DNA from: an uncultured bacterium
GTDB lineage: Bacteria; Hydrogenedentota; Hydrogenedentia; Hydrogenedentales; CAILVY01
Assembly (NCBI GenBank): GCA_937951485.1
Contig: CALEDJ010000005.1
Span: forward strand, 62,001 to 126,000
Length of the DNA stretch: 64,000 bases
Direction: 5' to 3'
Shown here: piece after piece, positions 32,510 through 41,907 of the stretch
Position numbering within the stretch: the stretch's first letter is position 1
How the letters are laid out: each line of letters opens with the position of its first letter
Notes under the pieces: model-generated
What the model was told of the DNA's origin: nothing
Database searches by the model: none
Seen by the model: only the letters and a program-made list of their open reading frames with translations
Position numbers and translations under genes: made by a program

Positions 32510-33463
32510 ATGGCAAGCATTCGCGCCGGCGTGATCGGCGTGGGCCATCTCGGCTACCACCACGCGCGTCATTACGCCGCCATGCCCCACGCCGACCTGA
32601 TCGGCATCGTGGACACGGACCCCGATAAAGCGGCGAAGGCCGCGCAGGATTTCAATACCCGCGCATATCCCGACGCGGCGGCGCTGATTGCCGACGGGGT
32701 CGAAGCGGTGTCGGTGGCGACGCCGACCACCACGCATTTTGAGATCGCCCTGCAATTCATTGAGGCCGGCGTGCATGTGCTGGTGGAGAAGCCGGTGGCG
32801 GCGACGGTGGCGGAGGCGGAACGGCTGACGGCAGCGGCCGCGCGGCGCGGCGTGACCTTGCAGGTCGGGCACATCGAGCGGTTCAACGGGGCCGTGATGG
32901 CGGTCTTCGATCATTTCCACGAACCGAGATTCATCGAGTGTCACAGGCTCAGCCCCTTCCCGATGCGCGGCGCGGATGTCAGCGTGGTGCTCGACCTGAT
33001 GATTCACGACCTCGACATTGTGCTGGCGATGGACGCCTCAGAGGTGCTGTCGCTGGATGCGGCGGGGGTGCCGGTTTTTTCGCAAAGCGAGGACATCGCC
33101 AACGTGCGTCTGCGCTTTGCGTCGGGCTGCGTGGCCAACCTGACCAGCAGCCGTGTATCGGTGGACCGCATGCGGAAAATCCGCATCTTCGCCGAAAACG
33201 CCTACGTCTCCACTGATTACAGCGCCCAGGAGGTGCTGGTTTATCGGAAAAAGCCCGGGCCGCTGCCGCCGGATGGCAATCCCATGGAGCATATTATCAT
33301 CGAGCCGTTGCCCGTTCTGAAGGATGAGCCGCTGAAACTGGAATTGGGCGCATTCATCGCATGCGTGCGCGAGGGGGGCCGCCCCGTGGTGTCCGGGGAG
33401 GATGGGGTGCGTGCGATGCGGCTGGCGCAACAAGTCATGGACTTCATTCGGGAGCACTCGTGA
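32510..33463 (+). CDS. Gfo/Idh/MocA oxidoreductase, GnnA-like, between lpxA and lpxB
   Basis: 317 residues from an ATG after GGAAGGAAAAC. NAD-binding start IRAGVIGVGHLGYHHARHYA, EKP motif in VHVLVEKPVAATV, and the conserved HDLDIVL helix in the C-terminal domain. In Acidithiobacillus ferrooxidans, GnnA (UDP-GlcNAc 3-dehydrogenase) and the aminotransferase GnnB lie between lpxA and lpxB and make UDP-GlcNAc3N for an all-amide lipid A. The position here is the same, but no aminotransferase gene is adjacent. Function as GnnA is therefore inferred from family and position. Overlaps the lpxB start (GTGA). Confidence 0.8.
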   Translation: MASIRAGVIGVGHLGYHHARHYAAMPHADLIGIVDTDPDKAAKAAQDFNTRAYPDAAALIADGVEAVSVATPTTTHFEIALQFIEAGVHVLVEKPVAATVAEAERLTAAAARRGVTLQVGHIERFNGAVMAVFDHFHEPRFIECHRLSPFPMRGADVSVVLDLMIHDLDIVLAMDASEVLSLDAAGVPVFSQSEDIANVRLRFASGCVANLTSSRVSVDRMRKIRIFAENAYVSTDYSAQEVLVYRKKPGPLPPDGNPMEHIIIEPLPVLKDEPLKLELGAFIACVREGGRPVVSGEDGVRAMRLAQQVMDFIREHS

Positions 33464-34581
33464 AGCGGATATTTCTCGTAGCGGGGGAAAGTTCCGGGGA
33501 CGCGCACGGTGCGGCGCTGGTGCGCGCGCTCCGGGCTGCGCAACCCGATATCGTTTGCGAGGGGCTGGGGGGCGCCGCAATGGCGGGGGCGGGCATGACG
33601 CTGCACCACGATCTGGCCGGACAAGCCATCATGGGTTTTTCCGAGGTCTTCAGGCAGATTCTTCCGTTGCGCCGCCTTTTTCTGGAGACCGTGGCCCGGC
33701 TCCGGGACCATCCGCCGGAGTGCCTGGTGCTGATTGACTATCCGGGCTTTAACATCCGGCTGGCGCGCCGCGCGCGCGCGTTGGGCATCCCCGTGGTGTA
33801 TTACATCAGCCCGCAGGTGTGGGCGTGGAAACGCGGCCGGATACACATCCTGGCTCAGTGCGTGAACAAGATGCTGGTCATTTTTCCATTCGAGGAGCGA
33901 CTCTATCGCGACGCGGGCGTGGACTGCGTTTTTGTGGGCCATCCGCTCCTGGATCATCTCGCGGCCTGGGCGCCGACTCCTGCCGCCGAAGAAATGGTCA
34001 TTGGCCTGCTGCCGGGCAGCCGCCGACAGGAAATCGCCCGATTGATGGACGTGATGATCGCGGTCGCCCGCGGCATTCGGGAACGTCATCCCCGCGCGCG
34101 CTTCGTCACACCCTGCGTGAATGCGGCGCGGGCCGAACAGGTCCGCGCCCTCGCTGGGGATTTCCCGCTGGATATCCGCGTGGAAGGCATGTATGATGTA
34201 CTGGCGCAGGCGCGGTTCTGTCTCGTGGCTTCCGGCACCGCCACCCTGGAAACGGCCCTTTTCGGCGTGCCCATGATCATTCTCTACCGCGTGGGGACCG
34301 TGAACTACTGGCTGGCGCGCTGGTTCATCCGGGGCATTCAACATATCGGCATCGTCAATATTCTTGCCGGACGCGGCATCGTGCCGGAATTCCTGCAGCA
34401 TGATGCCGCGCCGGAACGCATCCTGCCCGCCGCGCTGGAACTGATCGAAGACACGCCGGCGCGCGTGGCGATGGTCGCCGAACTGGGCGCGGTGCGCCGG
34501 TCGCTGGGCGGGCCGGGCGCCTCGGAACGGGCGGCACGGGAAATTCTGGCGTGCATGGAGGAAGTTTCCCATGGCCGATAA
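33460..34581 (+). CDS. lpxB: Lipid-A-disaccharide synthase LpxB
   Basis: 373 residues from a GTG overlapping the upstream stop. The GT19 signature is clear: KRIFLVAGESSGDAHGAALV, YISPQVWAWKRGR, FPFEERLYRDAGVDCVFVGHPLLD, LLPGSRRQEI and VASGTATLETALFGVPMII. The peripheral membrane enzyme joins UDP-2,3-diacyl-GlcN to lipid X to form the tetraacyl disaccharide. Its last 11 nt overlap polA, so the block from the oxidoreductase to polA is probably one transcript. Confidence 0.95.
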   Translation: MKRIFLVAGESSGDAHGAALVRALRAAQPDIVCEGLGGAAMAGAGMTLHHDLAGQAIMGFSEVFRQILPLRRLFLETVARLRDHPPECLVLIDYPGFNIRLARRARALGIPVVYYISPQVWAWKRGRIHILAQCVNKMLVIFPFEERLYRDAGVDCVFVGHPLLDHLAAWAPTPAAEEMVIGLLPGSRRQEIARLMDVMIAVARGIRERHPRARFVTPCVNAARAEQVRALAGDFPLDIRVEGMYDVLAQARFCLVASGTATLETALFGVPMIILYRVGTVNYWLARWFIRGIQHIGIVNILAGRGIVPEFLQHDAAPERILPAALELIEDTPARVAMVAELGAVRRSLGGPGASERAAREILACMEEVSHGR

Positions 34582-37291
34582 ACTCTATATCATAGACGGC
34601 ATGGCCTTCGCTTTCCGGGCGTATTATGCGATCCGCACGCCGCTCAGCGACGCCAAAGGCCGCCCCACAAACGCAGTCTATGGTTTCACGCGTGTGTTGC
34701 TGAAAATCCTCCGGGAGCATCAGCCCTCGCATATCGCCGTGGTTTTCGACGCGCCGGGCAAATCCTTCCGCGAGGAAATCTACCCGGAATACAAGGCGAC
34801 CCGACAGGAAACGCCCGAAGACCTCAAGGAACAGTTCCCGCGCATGCACGAGGTGGTCGAGGCGCTGAACATCCCCCTGTTTTGTGTGCCGGGCGTGGAG
34901 GCCGACGACGTGATCGGCACCCTCGCCCGACGCGCCGAAACCGAGGGTATGGAAGTCGTTGTGGTCAGCGGCGACAAGGACCTGCTCCAACTCGTCAACG
35001 ACCGCGTGCGCGTTTACGATCCCGGCAAGGGCGACAAGGACGAGTGGCTGGGCGTGAAGGAAGTGGAGGAGCGTTTCGGTGTGGGACCCGACCGTGTCAC
35101 CGACGCCCTGGCGCTGATCGGCGACGCCGCCGACAATGTGCCCGGCGTGCGCGGCATCGGCGACAAAACCGCGAAGAAACTGATGGAGCAGTTCGGGTCG
35201 CTGGAGGCGCTGTACGAACACATCGAAGAACTGAAGGGCAAACAGAAGGAGCGCCTGCTGGAAGACCGCGAACAGGCTTTTTTCAGCCGCGAACTGGTGA
35301 CCATCCGCACCGATGTTGACCTGCCCGCGCCCCCCGCCGCCTGCCGCCGCAAGGGCCCGGATCCCGAACGCCTGATCAGCACCTTCAGCGAACTGGGGTT
35401 CACCAAACTGATTGAGGAGGTGCTCCCCGGCGCGGCGCAGTCCGAAAACAAACGCCACTATGCCATGATAACGGACGAGGCTGCGCTGCGCGCAGTCATC
35501 CGGGAAATGCGCGCCGCCGGCTGCTTTGCCATTGACACCGAAACCACTTCGGTGGATTCCATGCGCGCGGACCTGGTGGGGATTTCCCTGTGCTGTAAAG
35601 CAGGCAGTGCCTGTTACATCCCCGTAGGGCATCTACCCGAAGCGCTGACTGTTTTTCGCGACCCTGACGATTTGAGCACCGCCGAGCAAGTGAACCAACT
35701 GCCCAAAACGCGTGTGCTGGAACTGTTGCGCCCCCTGCTGGAAGACGCCGGGATTGGCAAGATCGGCCACAACATCAAGTACGACATGGTGGTGCTTGAA
35801 CGGGCCGGGGCGCGGGTCGAGGGCATCGTCATGGATACCATGGTGGCCTCCTACTTGACAGACCCCTCCCGATTAAGGCACAATCTGGATGAGGTCAGCC
35901 TGCAATATCTTCGGCTGAAACCCATCCCCATATCCGACCTGATAGGAAAAGGCGCGAAGGCCGTTACCTTCGACCAAGTCCCCGTAGACCGCGCGTGCGA
36001 ATACGCCGCCGAAGACGCTGATCTGACGTGGCGTCTTGCCGGAATCCTGGGGCCAAAGTTGAAAACCCTCGAACTGGAGCGGCTGTTCCAGGAGGTGGAA
36101 GTGCCGCTGATCGGCGTGCTGGCGCGCATGGAACAGACGGGGATTGCCATCAATTCAGAGGTCTTTGCGGTGTTGCGCGCCGAAATTGAATCGCGGCTGG
36201 GGGCCTTGGAAGCGGAGATACATGCACTGGCCGGGGAGCCGTTCAATATCAACTCCCCCAGGCAACTTCAGGAAATCCTGTTCAACAAACTCAAACTGAA
36301 AACACAACGGAAGACCAAGACGGGGTTTTCCACGGACGTCGAAGTGTTGGAGGAACTTTCCCGGGCGCACCCGTTGCCTGAGAAAATCCTCGAATATCGG
36401 ACACTTGAAAAACTGCGCGGCACCTATGTGGATGCCTTGCCCAAACTGGTGAACCCGGAAACGGGGCGCATCCACACGTCGTTCAACCAGGCGGTTACAG
36501 CGACGGGGCGGCTCTCCAGCAGCGACCCGAATCTGCAGAACATCCCGGTGCGCACGGAACTGGGCAAACGCATCCGGGAAGGCTTTGTGCCGGGCAGTCC
36601 CAATCAGCGGCTGATATCAGCCGACTACTCACAAATTGAATTGCGTATTCTGGCGCATCTTTCGGGTGACAGGAATCTCCGGGAGGCGTTTGACCGGGGC
36701 ATGGACATCCACCGCGACACCGCGGCCCGCGTCTTCGGCGTCGCCCCCGATTATGTCACGCCGGAGATGCGCCGCCAGGCCAAGGCCGTAAATTTCGGCG
36801 TGGTATATGGCATCAGTCCCTTCGGGCTGGCGCGCAATCTCGGCATTTCCAATGCCGAGGCCGCCAGATTCATTGAGGATTATTTCAGGCAATACCCGCA
36901 GGTGCGGGACTGGCTTGACAGCACGATTGAATCGGCGCGGAAGAACGGCTATGTGACCACCCTGTTGAACCGGCGGCGTTACCTGCCGGAAATCAACAGC
37001 AGCGACAATGCCACGCGCAAGGCCGCCGAACGGATGGCGATAAACACCCCCGTTCAGGGCAGCGCGGCTGACATCATCAAACTGGCCATGATTCGCATTG
37101 ATGACGCCTTCCGCGACCGGGGCGCGCGCCTGCTCTTGCAGGTTCACGACGAATTGGTCGCAGAGACCGATGCGAAAGACGCCGAAGCCATCGCGGCGGT
37201 GATGACCGACATTATGGAGAAGGCAGTGACGCTCGATGTGCCGCTGAAGGTGGACGCGGGCATCGGGGAAAACTGGGCGCAAATCCATTAG
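34571..37291 (+). CDS. polA: DNA polymerase I
   Basis: 906 residues with three domains. The 5'-3' exonuclease is at 1-290 ([34 protein letters not shown]). The 3'-5' exonuclease is at 310-490 and looks active: DTETT near residue 322, [11 protein letters not shown] and [10 protein letters not shown]. Polymerase motif A is [16 protein letters not shown], motif [17 protein letters not shown] with Phe at the ddNTP-discrimination position, and motif [11 protein letters not shown]. It does Okazaki-fragment and repair synthesis. Retained proofreading is worth noting because many non-proteobacterial PolA proteins have lost it. Confidence 0.97.
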   Translation: MADKLYIIDGMAFAFRAYYAIRTPLSDAKGRPTNAVYGFTRVLLKILREHQPSHIAVVFDAPGKSFREEIYPEYKATRQETPEDLKEQFPRMHEVVEALNIPLFCVPGVEADDVIGTLARRAETEGMEVVVVSGDKDLLQLVNDRVRVYDPGKGDKDEWLGVKEVEERFGVGPDRVTDALALIGDAADNVPGVRGIGDKTAKKLMEQFGSLEALYEHIEELKGKQKERLLEDREQAFFSRELVTIRTDVDLPAPPAACRRKGPDPERLISTFSELGFTKLIEEVLPGAAQSENKRHYAMITDEAALRAVIREMRAAGCFAIDTETTSVDSMRADLVGISLCCKAGSACYIPVGHLPEALTVFRDPDDLSTAEQVNQLPKTRVLELLRPLLEDAGIGKIGHNIKYDMVVLERAGARVEGIVMDTMVASYLTDPSRLRHNLDEVSLQYLRLKPIPISDLIGKGAKAVTFDQVPVDRACEYAAEDADLTWRLAGILGPKLKTLELERLFQEVEVPLIGVLARMEQTGIAINSEVFAVLRAEIESRLGALEAEIHALAGEPFNINSPRQLQEILFNKLKLKTQRKTKTGFSTDVEVLEELSRAHPLPEKILEYRTLEKLRGTYVDALPKLVNPETGRIHTSFNQAVTATGRLSSSDPNLQNIPVRTELGKRIREGFVPGSPNQRLISADYSQIELRILAHLSGDRNLREAFDRGMDIHRDTAARVFGVAPDYVTPEMRRQAKAVNFGVVYGISPFGLARNLGISNAEAARFIEDYFRQYPQVRDWLDSTIESARKNGYVTTLLNRRRYLPEINSSDNATRKAAERMAINTPVQGSAADIIKLAMIRIDDAFRDRGARLLLQVHDELVAETDAKDAEAIAAVMTDIMEKAVTLDVPLKVDAGIGENWAQIH

Positions 37292-37376
37292 CGCCTCAAC
37301 ATATGGACAAGACGCCGCGTGCGCCTCCGGCGCGGGCGTAAGAAACTGGAACGCTGGAACAGCGAAAGGAAGTCTC

Positions 37377-38822
37377 ATGACGGAGAAGGCCATGACGGAC
37401 CGAGGCCAGGGAAGGCCGAAAAACCGCGGCATGAAAAAGGGTAGTTACGGCGGGCGCATGCAGCACAAGCAGAAACAGCGCAGACCCAACATGCACCAGC
37501 AGCGCTCTTCCGCGCCGGTGCTGGACGTTGAGAACGAGGAAATGCCAGTGCTCCAGGGCGACGGCCCGGAAATCGCCATCAATGACCTGAAGGCGATGTC
37601 CATGCCGCAACTCTGCGAAACCGCCAGGGAAATCGGCATCGACGACTACGGCGGCCTCAAGAAGCAGGACCTGATCTTCCTCATCCTGCAACGCAGCCTG
37701 GAAAAGGCCGGATCCGTTTTCGGCGAGGGCACCCTCGAAATCCTGCCGGACGGCTTCGGCTTTCTCCGGTCGCCGGACTACTCCTATCTGCCCGGTCCCG
37801 ATGACATCTATGTGTCGCCCTCGCAGATTCGCAAGTTCAGCCTGCGCACCGGCGACAGCGTCAAGGGTCATGTGCGCCCGCCAAAGGAGGGCGAACGCTA
37901 CTTCGCCCTGCTGAAGGTGGAAGAGGTCAACGGCGAACCGCCCGAAGTGGCGCACAACCGCATCATCTTCGACAGCCTGACCCCGCTGCACCCCGACGAA
38001 CGCATGCGCCTGGAGACCACTCCCAAGGAAATCGCCATGCGCATCCTTGATCTCATCGCCCCCATCGGCAAAGGACAGCGCGGCCTCATCGTCGCGGCGC
38101 CCTTCACGGGCAAGACGGTGCTCCTGCAGAAGATCGCCAACAGCATCGCGATTAACCATCCCGAAACCACGGTCATCGTGCTGCTGATTGACGAGCGCCC
38201 CGAAGAAGTCACCGACATGCAGCGATCCGTAAAGGGCGAGGTCATTGCTTCGACCTTCGATGAACCGCCCGAGCGTCATGTCCAGGTCGCCGAAATGGTG
38301 CTCAGCAAGGCAAAGCGGCTGGTCGAGCACAAGCGGGATGTCGTGATTCTGCTCGACTCGATCACGCGCCTGGCGCGCGCCTACAACGTGATCGTGCCGG
38401 CCAGCGGCAAGGTGCTTTCCGGCGGCGTGGACTCCAATGCGCTCCAGCGCCCCAAGCGCTTTTTCGGCGCGGCCCGCAATGTCGAAGAAGGCGGCAGCCT
38501 TACCATTCTGGCGACGGCGCTTGTCGAAACCGGCAGCCGCATGGACGACGTGATCTTCGAAGAATTCAAGGGCACCGGCAATATGGAAATCCACCTGGAC
38601 CGGCGGCTCATGGAAAAACGCATCTTCCCTGCCGTGGATGTGCACAAATCGCGCACCCGCAAGGAAGAACTGCTGGTGCCGCAGGAGGAACTGGAACGCA
38701 TCTGGCTCCTTTTGCGCGTGCTCAGCCCCCTGGAACTGATCGAAGCCACCGAACTGCTCATCGAGAAACTGAAGAAGACGCAGTCAAATGCTGAATTCCT
38801 CGCGATGATGCAGAAAATGTAA
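37377..38822 (+). CDS. rho: Transcription termination factor Rho
   Basis: 481 residues; AAAGGAAG 5 nt before the ATG. A basic, disordered N-terminal extension of about 60 residues ([20 protein letters not shown]) precedes the Rho N domain and the cold-shock RNA-binding domain ([20 protein letters not shown]). Walker B, Q-loop and R-loop are normal ([36 protein letters not shown]). The P-loop at 240-247 reads AAPFTGKT where E. coli has APPKAGKT, so the second lysine-type residue (K181 in E. coli) is Phe243 here. RNA helicase hexamer for factor-dependent termination. Confidence 0.96.
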   Translation: MTEKAMTDRGQGRPKNRGMKKGSYGGRMQHKQKQRRPNMHQQRSSAPVLDVENEEMPVLQGDGPEIAINDLKAMSMPQLCETAREIGIDDYGGLKKQDLIFLILQRSLEKAGSVFGEGTLEILPDGFGFLRSPDYSYLPGPDDIYVSPSQIRKFSLRTGDSVKGHVRPPKEGERYFALLKVEEVNGEPPEVAHNRIIFDSLTPLHPDERMRLETTPKEIAMRILDLIAPIGKGQRGLIVAAPFTGKTVLLQKIANSIAINHPETTVIVLLIDERPEEVTDMQRSVKGEVIASTFDEPPERHVQVAEMVLSKAKRLVEHKRDVVILLDSITRLARAYNVIVPASGKVLSGGVDSNALQRPKRFFGAARNVEEGGSLTILATALVETGSRMDDVIFEEFKGTGNMEIHLDRRLMEKRIFPAVDVHKSRTRKEELLVPQEELERIWLLLRVLSPLELIEATELLIEKLKKTQSNAEFLAMMQKM

Positions 38823-38841
38823 GGGCGTTTCTTTCGATTGC

Positions 38842-38865
38842 ACAGCGGCGGCGCGCCGCCGCTGT
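38842..38865. terminator. Bidirectional hairpin between rho and the Hsp70-like gene
   Basis: A perfect 24-bp palindrome made of ACAGCGGCGGCG and its complement lies 20 nt after the rho stop and touches the stop codon of the convergent gene. No T-run on either side. Likely a shared transcript end. Confidence 0.5.
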
Positions 38866-40277
38866 CATGTATACTGCGCGACGATGGCGAGGCCCGTCGC
38901 GACGCTGGTGAACGTATCGCGCTGGTGCACCCGGTCGGGGCCGTAGCGCTGCTCAAGCATGGCGCGGATGGCGGGGATCAGGCTGGTGCCGCCGGTGGTG
39001 AGCACCAGGTCAATGTCTTTGGGCTTCAACCCCGCGAGTTGTTCCGCTTCGGCGATGCTGCCCATCATCAGGTCCAGCGTGTGCTCGATGATATGCGTAA
39101 ACTCGCCGCGCTCCAGGCGTTCATAAACCTGGAATTCTTCGGCGTCCACCCGGATCATGGTCTCCAATTCGGAAGAGAGCCGTTTCTTGGCGGCTTCCGC
39201 TTCGCGCGCGACGGGATAGCCGAGGTTGCGCTGAATCAGGCGACGCAGCGCGCGGATGCCTTCCGGGTCAGTCGAACTCGTCTCGGCGGCCAGCAGCCAG
39301 TTGATCGTCTCTTCGTTGTTGAGACGATACAGGTTTTGCCAGTCCAGTATCTGGTTGTAGAGGTACTGCGGCATGGGCAACTGCGCGGGACCGTAGCGCG
39401 CCCGGCTGCCGAAAATGGGGAACAACTTGCTGCGGATGATTTCCCGGTCTATGGCGTCGCCCGCCACAGGCACGCCGGATACGCTGAGTATCTTGCTTTC
39501 CGCGAGGCGTTCCGCCATGCCCTGTGCGCCGCCGAAGGCCATGATACAGACGTCACAGGTGCCGCCGCCGATGTCCACCACCATGAGCCGCTGCCGCTGG
39601 TCGCCCCGCAACGCATATTCCACGCACGCCCCCACCGGTTCGTAGAAGAACGTCACCTGCTCGAAGCCCGCCAACTGCGCTGCGGTGCGCAGCCGCCGTT
39701 CCGCCGTTTCGTTTTCCTCTTCGCGCTCCGAAAAGCGCACCGGCCTCCCGAAGACCGCGCGCGTAATCGCTTCGCCCGCCGCCGCATCCGCCGCCGCTTT
39801 CAAGCGCCGCAGGATGATCGCCACCAGTTCCTCGATTTGATAATTGACGCCGAAAACCTCCGTGCCCCGGAATCCCCGATGCCGCAACAGCGTCTTCAAC
39901 GACTGGAAAAGGCGTCCCGGGGCATTCACCTCCACCACCGCGCGCGCGCGCACCGCCTCGCGCGCCTCCGGGTCCTTGACCCCCGGACGGTAATGCTCGC
40001 TTTTGTCGGGTTCCGACGCCACATACGCCTCGATGGCCACCCCCAGGTCCACCTGTTTCAGGAGGACCTCGCGGTCCACATTGCGATCAATAAAGGCGTT
40101 GGCGGCCGCCCGGCCTACTATCGTGCTCCCATCCCGCGTGATATAGACCAGCGACGGCAGCGACGTCTGGATGTCGTTTTCCTGGTCAACGGCAAGCACC
40201 TGCACCCGCGCGCCATCCGAAAGCGCCACGCTCGAATTGGTTGTCCCAAAATCTACGCCGCAATACAACTTTGCCAC
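38865..40277 (-). CDS. Hsp70-family protein lacking a substrate-binding domain (YegD-like)
   Basis: 470 residues, only as long as an Hsp70 ATPase domain. Phosphate-1 motif GVDFGTTNSSVALSDG, phosphate-2 MVVDIGGGTCDVCIM and adenosine motif LVLTTGGTSLIPAIRAML are present, with an insertion of about 90 residues after the phosphate-2 motif (DREIIRSKLFPIFG onward). There is no beta-sandwich domain and no EEVD-like tail. YegD-type proteins are conserved but of unknown role, thought to be chaperone-like ATPases. No DnaJ or GrpE gene is nearby. Convergent with rho. Confidence 0.85.
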   Translation of the reverse strand: MAKLYCGVDFGTTNSSVALSDGARVQVLAVDQENDIQTSLPSLVYITRDGSTIVGRAAANAFIDRNVDREVLLKQVDLGVAIEAYVASEPDKSEHYRPGVKDPEAREAVRARAVVEVNAPGRLFQSLKTLLRHRGFRGTEVFGVNYQIEELVAIILRRLKAAADAAAGEAITRAVFGRPVRFSEREEENETAERRLRTAAQLAGFEQVTFFYEPVGACVEYALRGDQRQRLMVVDIGGGTCDVCIMAFGGAQGMAERLAESKILSVSGVPVAGDAIDREIIRSKLFPIFGSRARYGPAQLPMPQYLYNQILDWQNLYRLNNEETINWLLAAETSSTDPEGIRALRRLIQRNLGYPVAREAEAAKKRLSSELETMIRVDAEEFQVYERLERGEFTHIIEHTLDLMMGSIAEAEQLAGLKPKDIDLVLTTGGTSLIPAIRAMLEQRYGPDRVHQRDTFTSVATGLAIVAQYT

Positions 40278-40499
40278 GCCTGTGAAAACCCTGGGTTGTC
40301 AGTGAACCGCATTTCCCGAAAATGCGGCAGTCCAAACGGCGGAGTATACCACGCCGTGTGCGGTGGGGCAAAACCGCAGCGAGAGTGGCGTCGGAAAGCA
40401 CAACTCCGACAATCTGTAATGTCGGCATGTCATCAATCTTTGCGGTATGCAATACAGTCTTTCGCCCCCTCCGTCTGCGCGGTGCAGATCAGGCGCGAC

Positions 40500-41606
40500 T
40501 CAGGTCCTGTCCAGAATGTTGCGTATCTGTTTTTCGCGCGCTTCGATGCTCTCGGTGAGTTTGAACTGGACCCGCGCGCGGTTGAGGTTTTGTCCGTCAT
40601 AGCGCGTTTTGAAGTACACGTCGCCCGCGATGTAGTCGGCGAAGAATCGCAGGCCCAGTTCGAAGGCAATGAGCCGAATGGCGTCGTAAAGATATTGCCG
40701 GTCGGCATCCGTGAGGAAAGACCGGGCGTGCACCATGTACCCTTTGACAATGGTCTCGCAGAGGTCTGTGTCGAAATAGACATGAGCGAGATCGGATGTC
40801 TCTTCGCCCATGGGATTGCAGCAGGAACGCAGGCAGTCGCCGAAGTCGTAATGGATCAAACCGGGCTTGACGGTGTCCAAATCCACGATGCAGGTTCCCT
40901 TTCCCGTGGCATCGTCAATCATGATGTTGGAAATCTTTGGATCTCCGTGGATGGGCCGCAGCCGAATCTCGCCCGCTTTCCTGGCGTCTTCCAGCACGGA
41001 GCACCAGTCGCGGCGTTCCTGGATGAAGCGATAACAACGCTGCGCATCGAGTGAAGCATTCAGCCGGGCCTGTCCCTCCGGCGTCTGCAATGCCTTGTCG
41101 AATTTGTCCAGGTATCCGGGAGTGATATGAAATCCCTCCAGGGTGTCGTGAAGTGTGTTCACGTCGAGATCGCTGATGAGTCGCTGAAAGTACCCCAGAA
41201 CAAATCCCGCTTCGTGGGCGTGCTCCACGCTCTGGACCTGTTGGTAGGAGTGCGCGGAGGCGATCAGGGTAATGGCGCGCCAGTATTCGCCATCGCCGTC
41301 TATGACAAAATCCTGCCCATTCTTGGCGGGGATCACCCGGGGCAGTTGCCAGATGCGGTCGGCCATGTGGGCCTCTTCCTCGATACGCCTGTGAACGTGT
41401 TCCGTCAACACGCGCATGTTCTCCATGATGTATTCGGGCCGGGTAAAAACCCGCTTGTTGATCTGTTGGAGAATGATGCGCTCTTCGGAAAATGTCGTGC
41501 GGAAGATCGCAAGATATGTGTCGTTGACGTTGCCTTCTCCCGTGTGCTCGACCGTGACCAGTCGGCCGGCCACGTCAAATTTCGGCGCAATCAAAGCGGC
41601 TTTCAC
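40500..41606 (-). CDS. APH-fold sugar kinase, N-acetylhexosamine 1-kinase (NahK)-like
   Basis: 368 residues from a GTG. Aminoglycoside-phosphotransferase fold: nucleotide-binding start VTVEHTGEGNVNDTYLA, catalytic loop RPIHGDPKISNIMID (HGDxxxxN) and metal site CIVDLDTVKPG. Length and the INKRVFTRPEYIMENMRVLT block resemble NahK-type enzymes, which phosphorylate GlcNAc/GalNAc at C1. That would feed UDP-HexNAc supply for glycans or recycle sugars. The exact substrate is not provable from sequence; a homoserine kinase-like or other small-molecule kinase is possible. The 222-bp gap to the Hsp70-like gene has no visible feature. Confidence 0.75.
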   Translation of the reverse strand: MKAALIAPKFDVAGRLVTVEHTGEGNVNDTYLAIFRTTFSEERIILQQINKRVFTRPEYIMENMRVLTEHVHRRIEEEAHMADRIWQLPRVIPAKNGQDFVIDGDGEYWRAITLIASAHSYQQVQSVEHAHEAGFVLGYFQRLISDLDVNTLHDTLEGFHITPGYLDKFDKALQTPEGQARLNASLDAQRCYRFIQERRDWCSVLEDARKAGEIRLRPIHGDPKISNIMIDDATGKGTCIVDLDTVKPGLIHYDFGDCLRSCCNPMGEETSDLAHVYFDTDLCETIVKGYMVHARSFLTDADRQYLYDAIRLIAFELGLRFFADYIAGDVYFKTRYDGQNLNRARVQFKLTESIEAREKQIRNILDRT

Positions 41607-41907
41607 TGGTGAAGGGTCCCCTTTTCCAGGCGCTCAGCGCCGCGCAAAAGTGTTTTTGATGATGTCCTTGCTCACAGGCCCCTCGGATTACCTCGTTTCC
41701 ATTGCGTAGGCTACATCGCGTAAGATCGCATTTGCAACATGCTGCAGGCGGTTTTCCCCTGCGGGCGCCGGGTGGGAAGATCGCGGACCTGCTGTTCGCC
41801 TTCGACGACCTCGTGGCACCATGGTGTCTGATTCGAAGATGCTCAAAGGGCAGCGAGGGGCGCAACGACGGACAGGATGCCTGCACGAATTCAGGGAGAA
41901 CTCCGTG
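41607..41907. other. Divergent promoter region, no gene seen
   Basis: A 301-bp spacer between the kinase and membrane-protein genes. An in-frame extension of the membrane protein starts at 41821 but has no ribosome site and a non-membrane composition. No clear sigma-70 hexamer pair is visible. Confidence 0.5.

Noticed and set aside
38838-41054. 738-codon plus-strand frame
   Set aside because: Antisense to the Hsp70-like and kinase genes, with no recognisable motif and no ribosome site.
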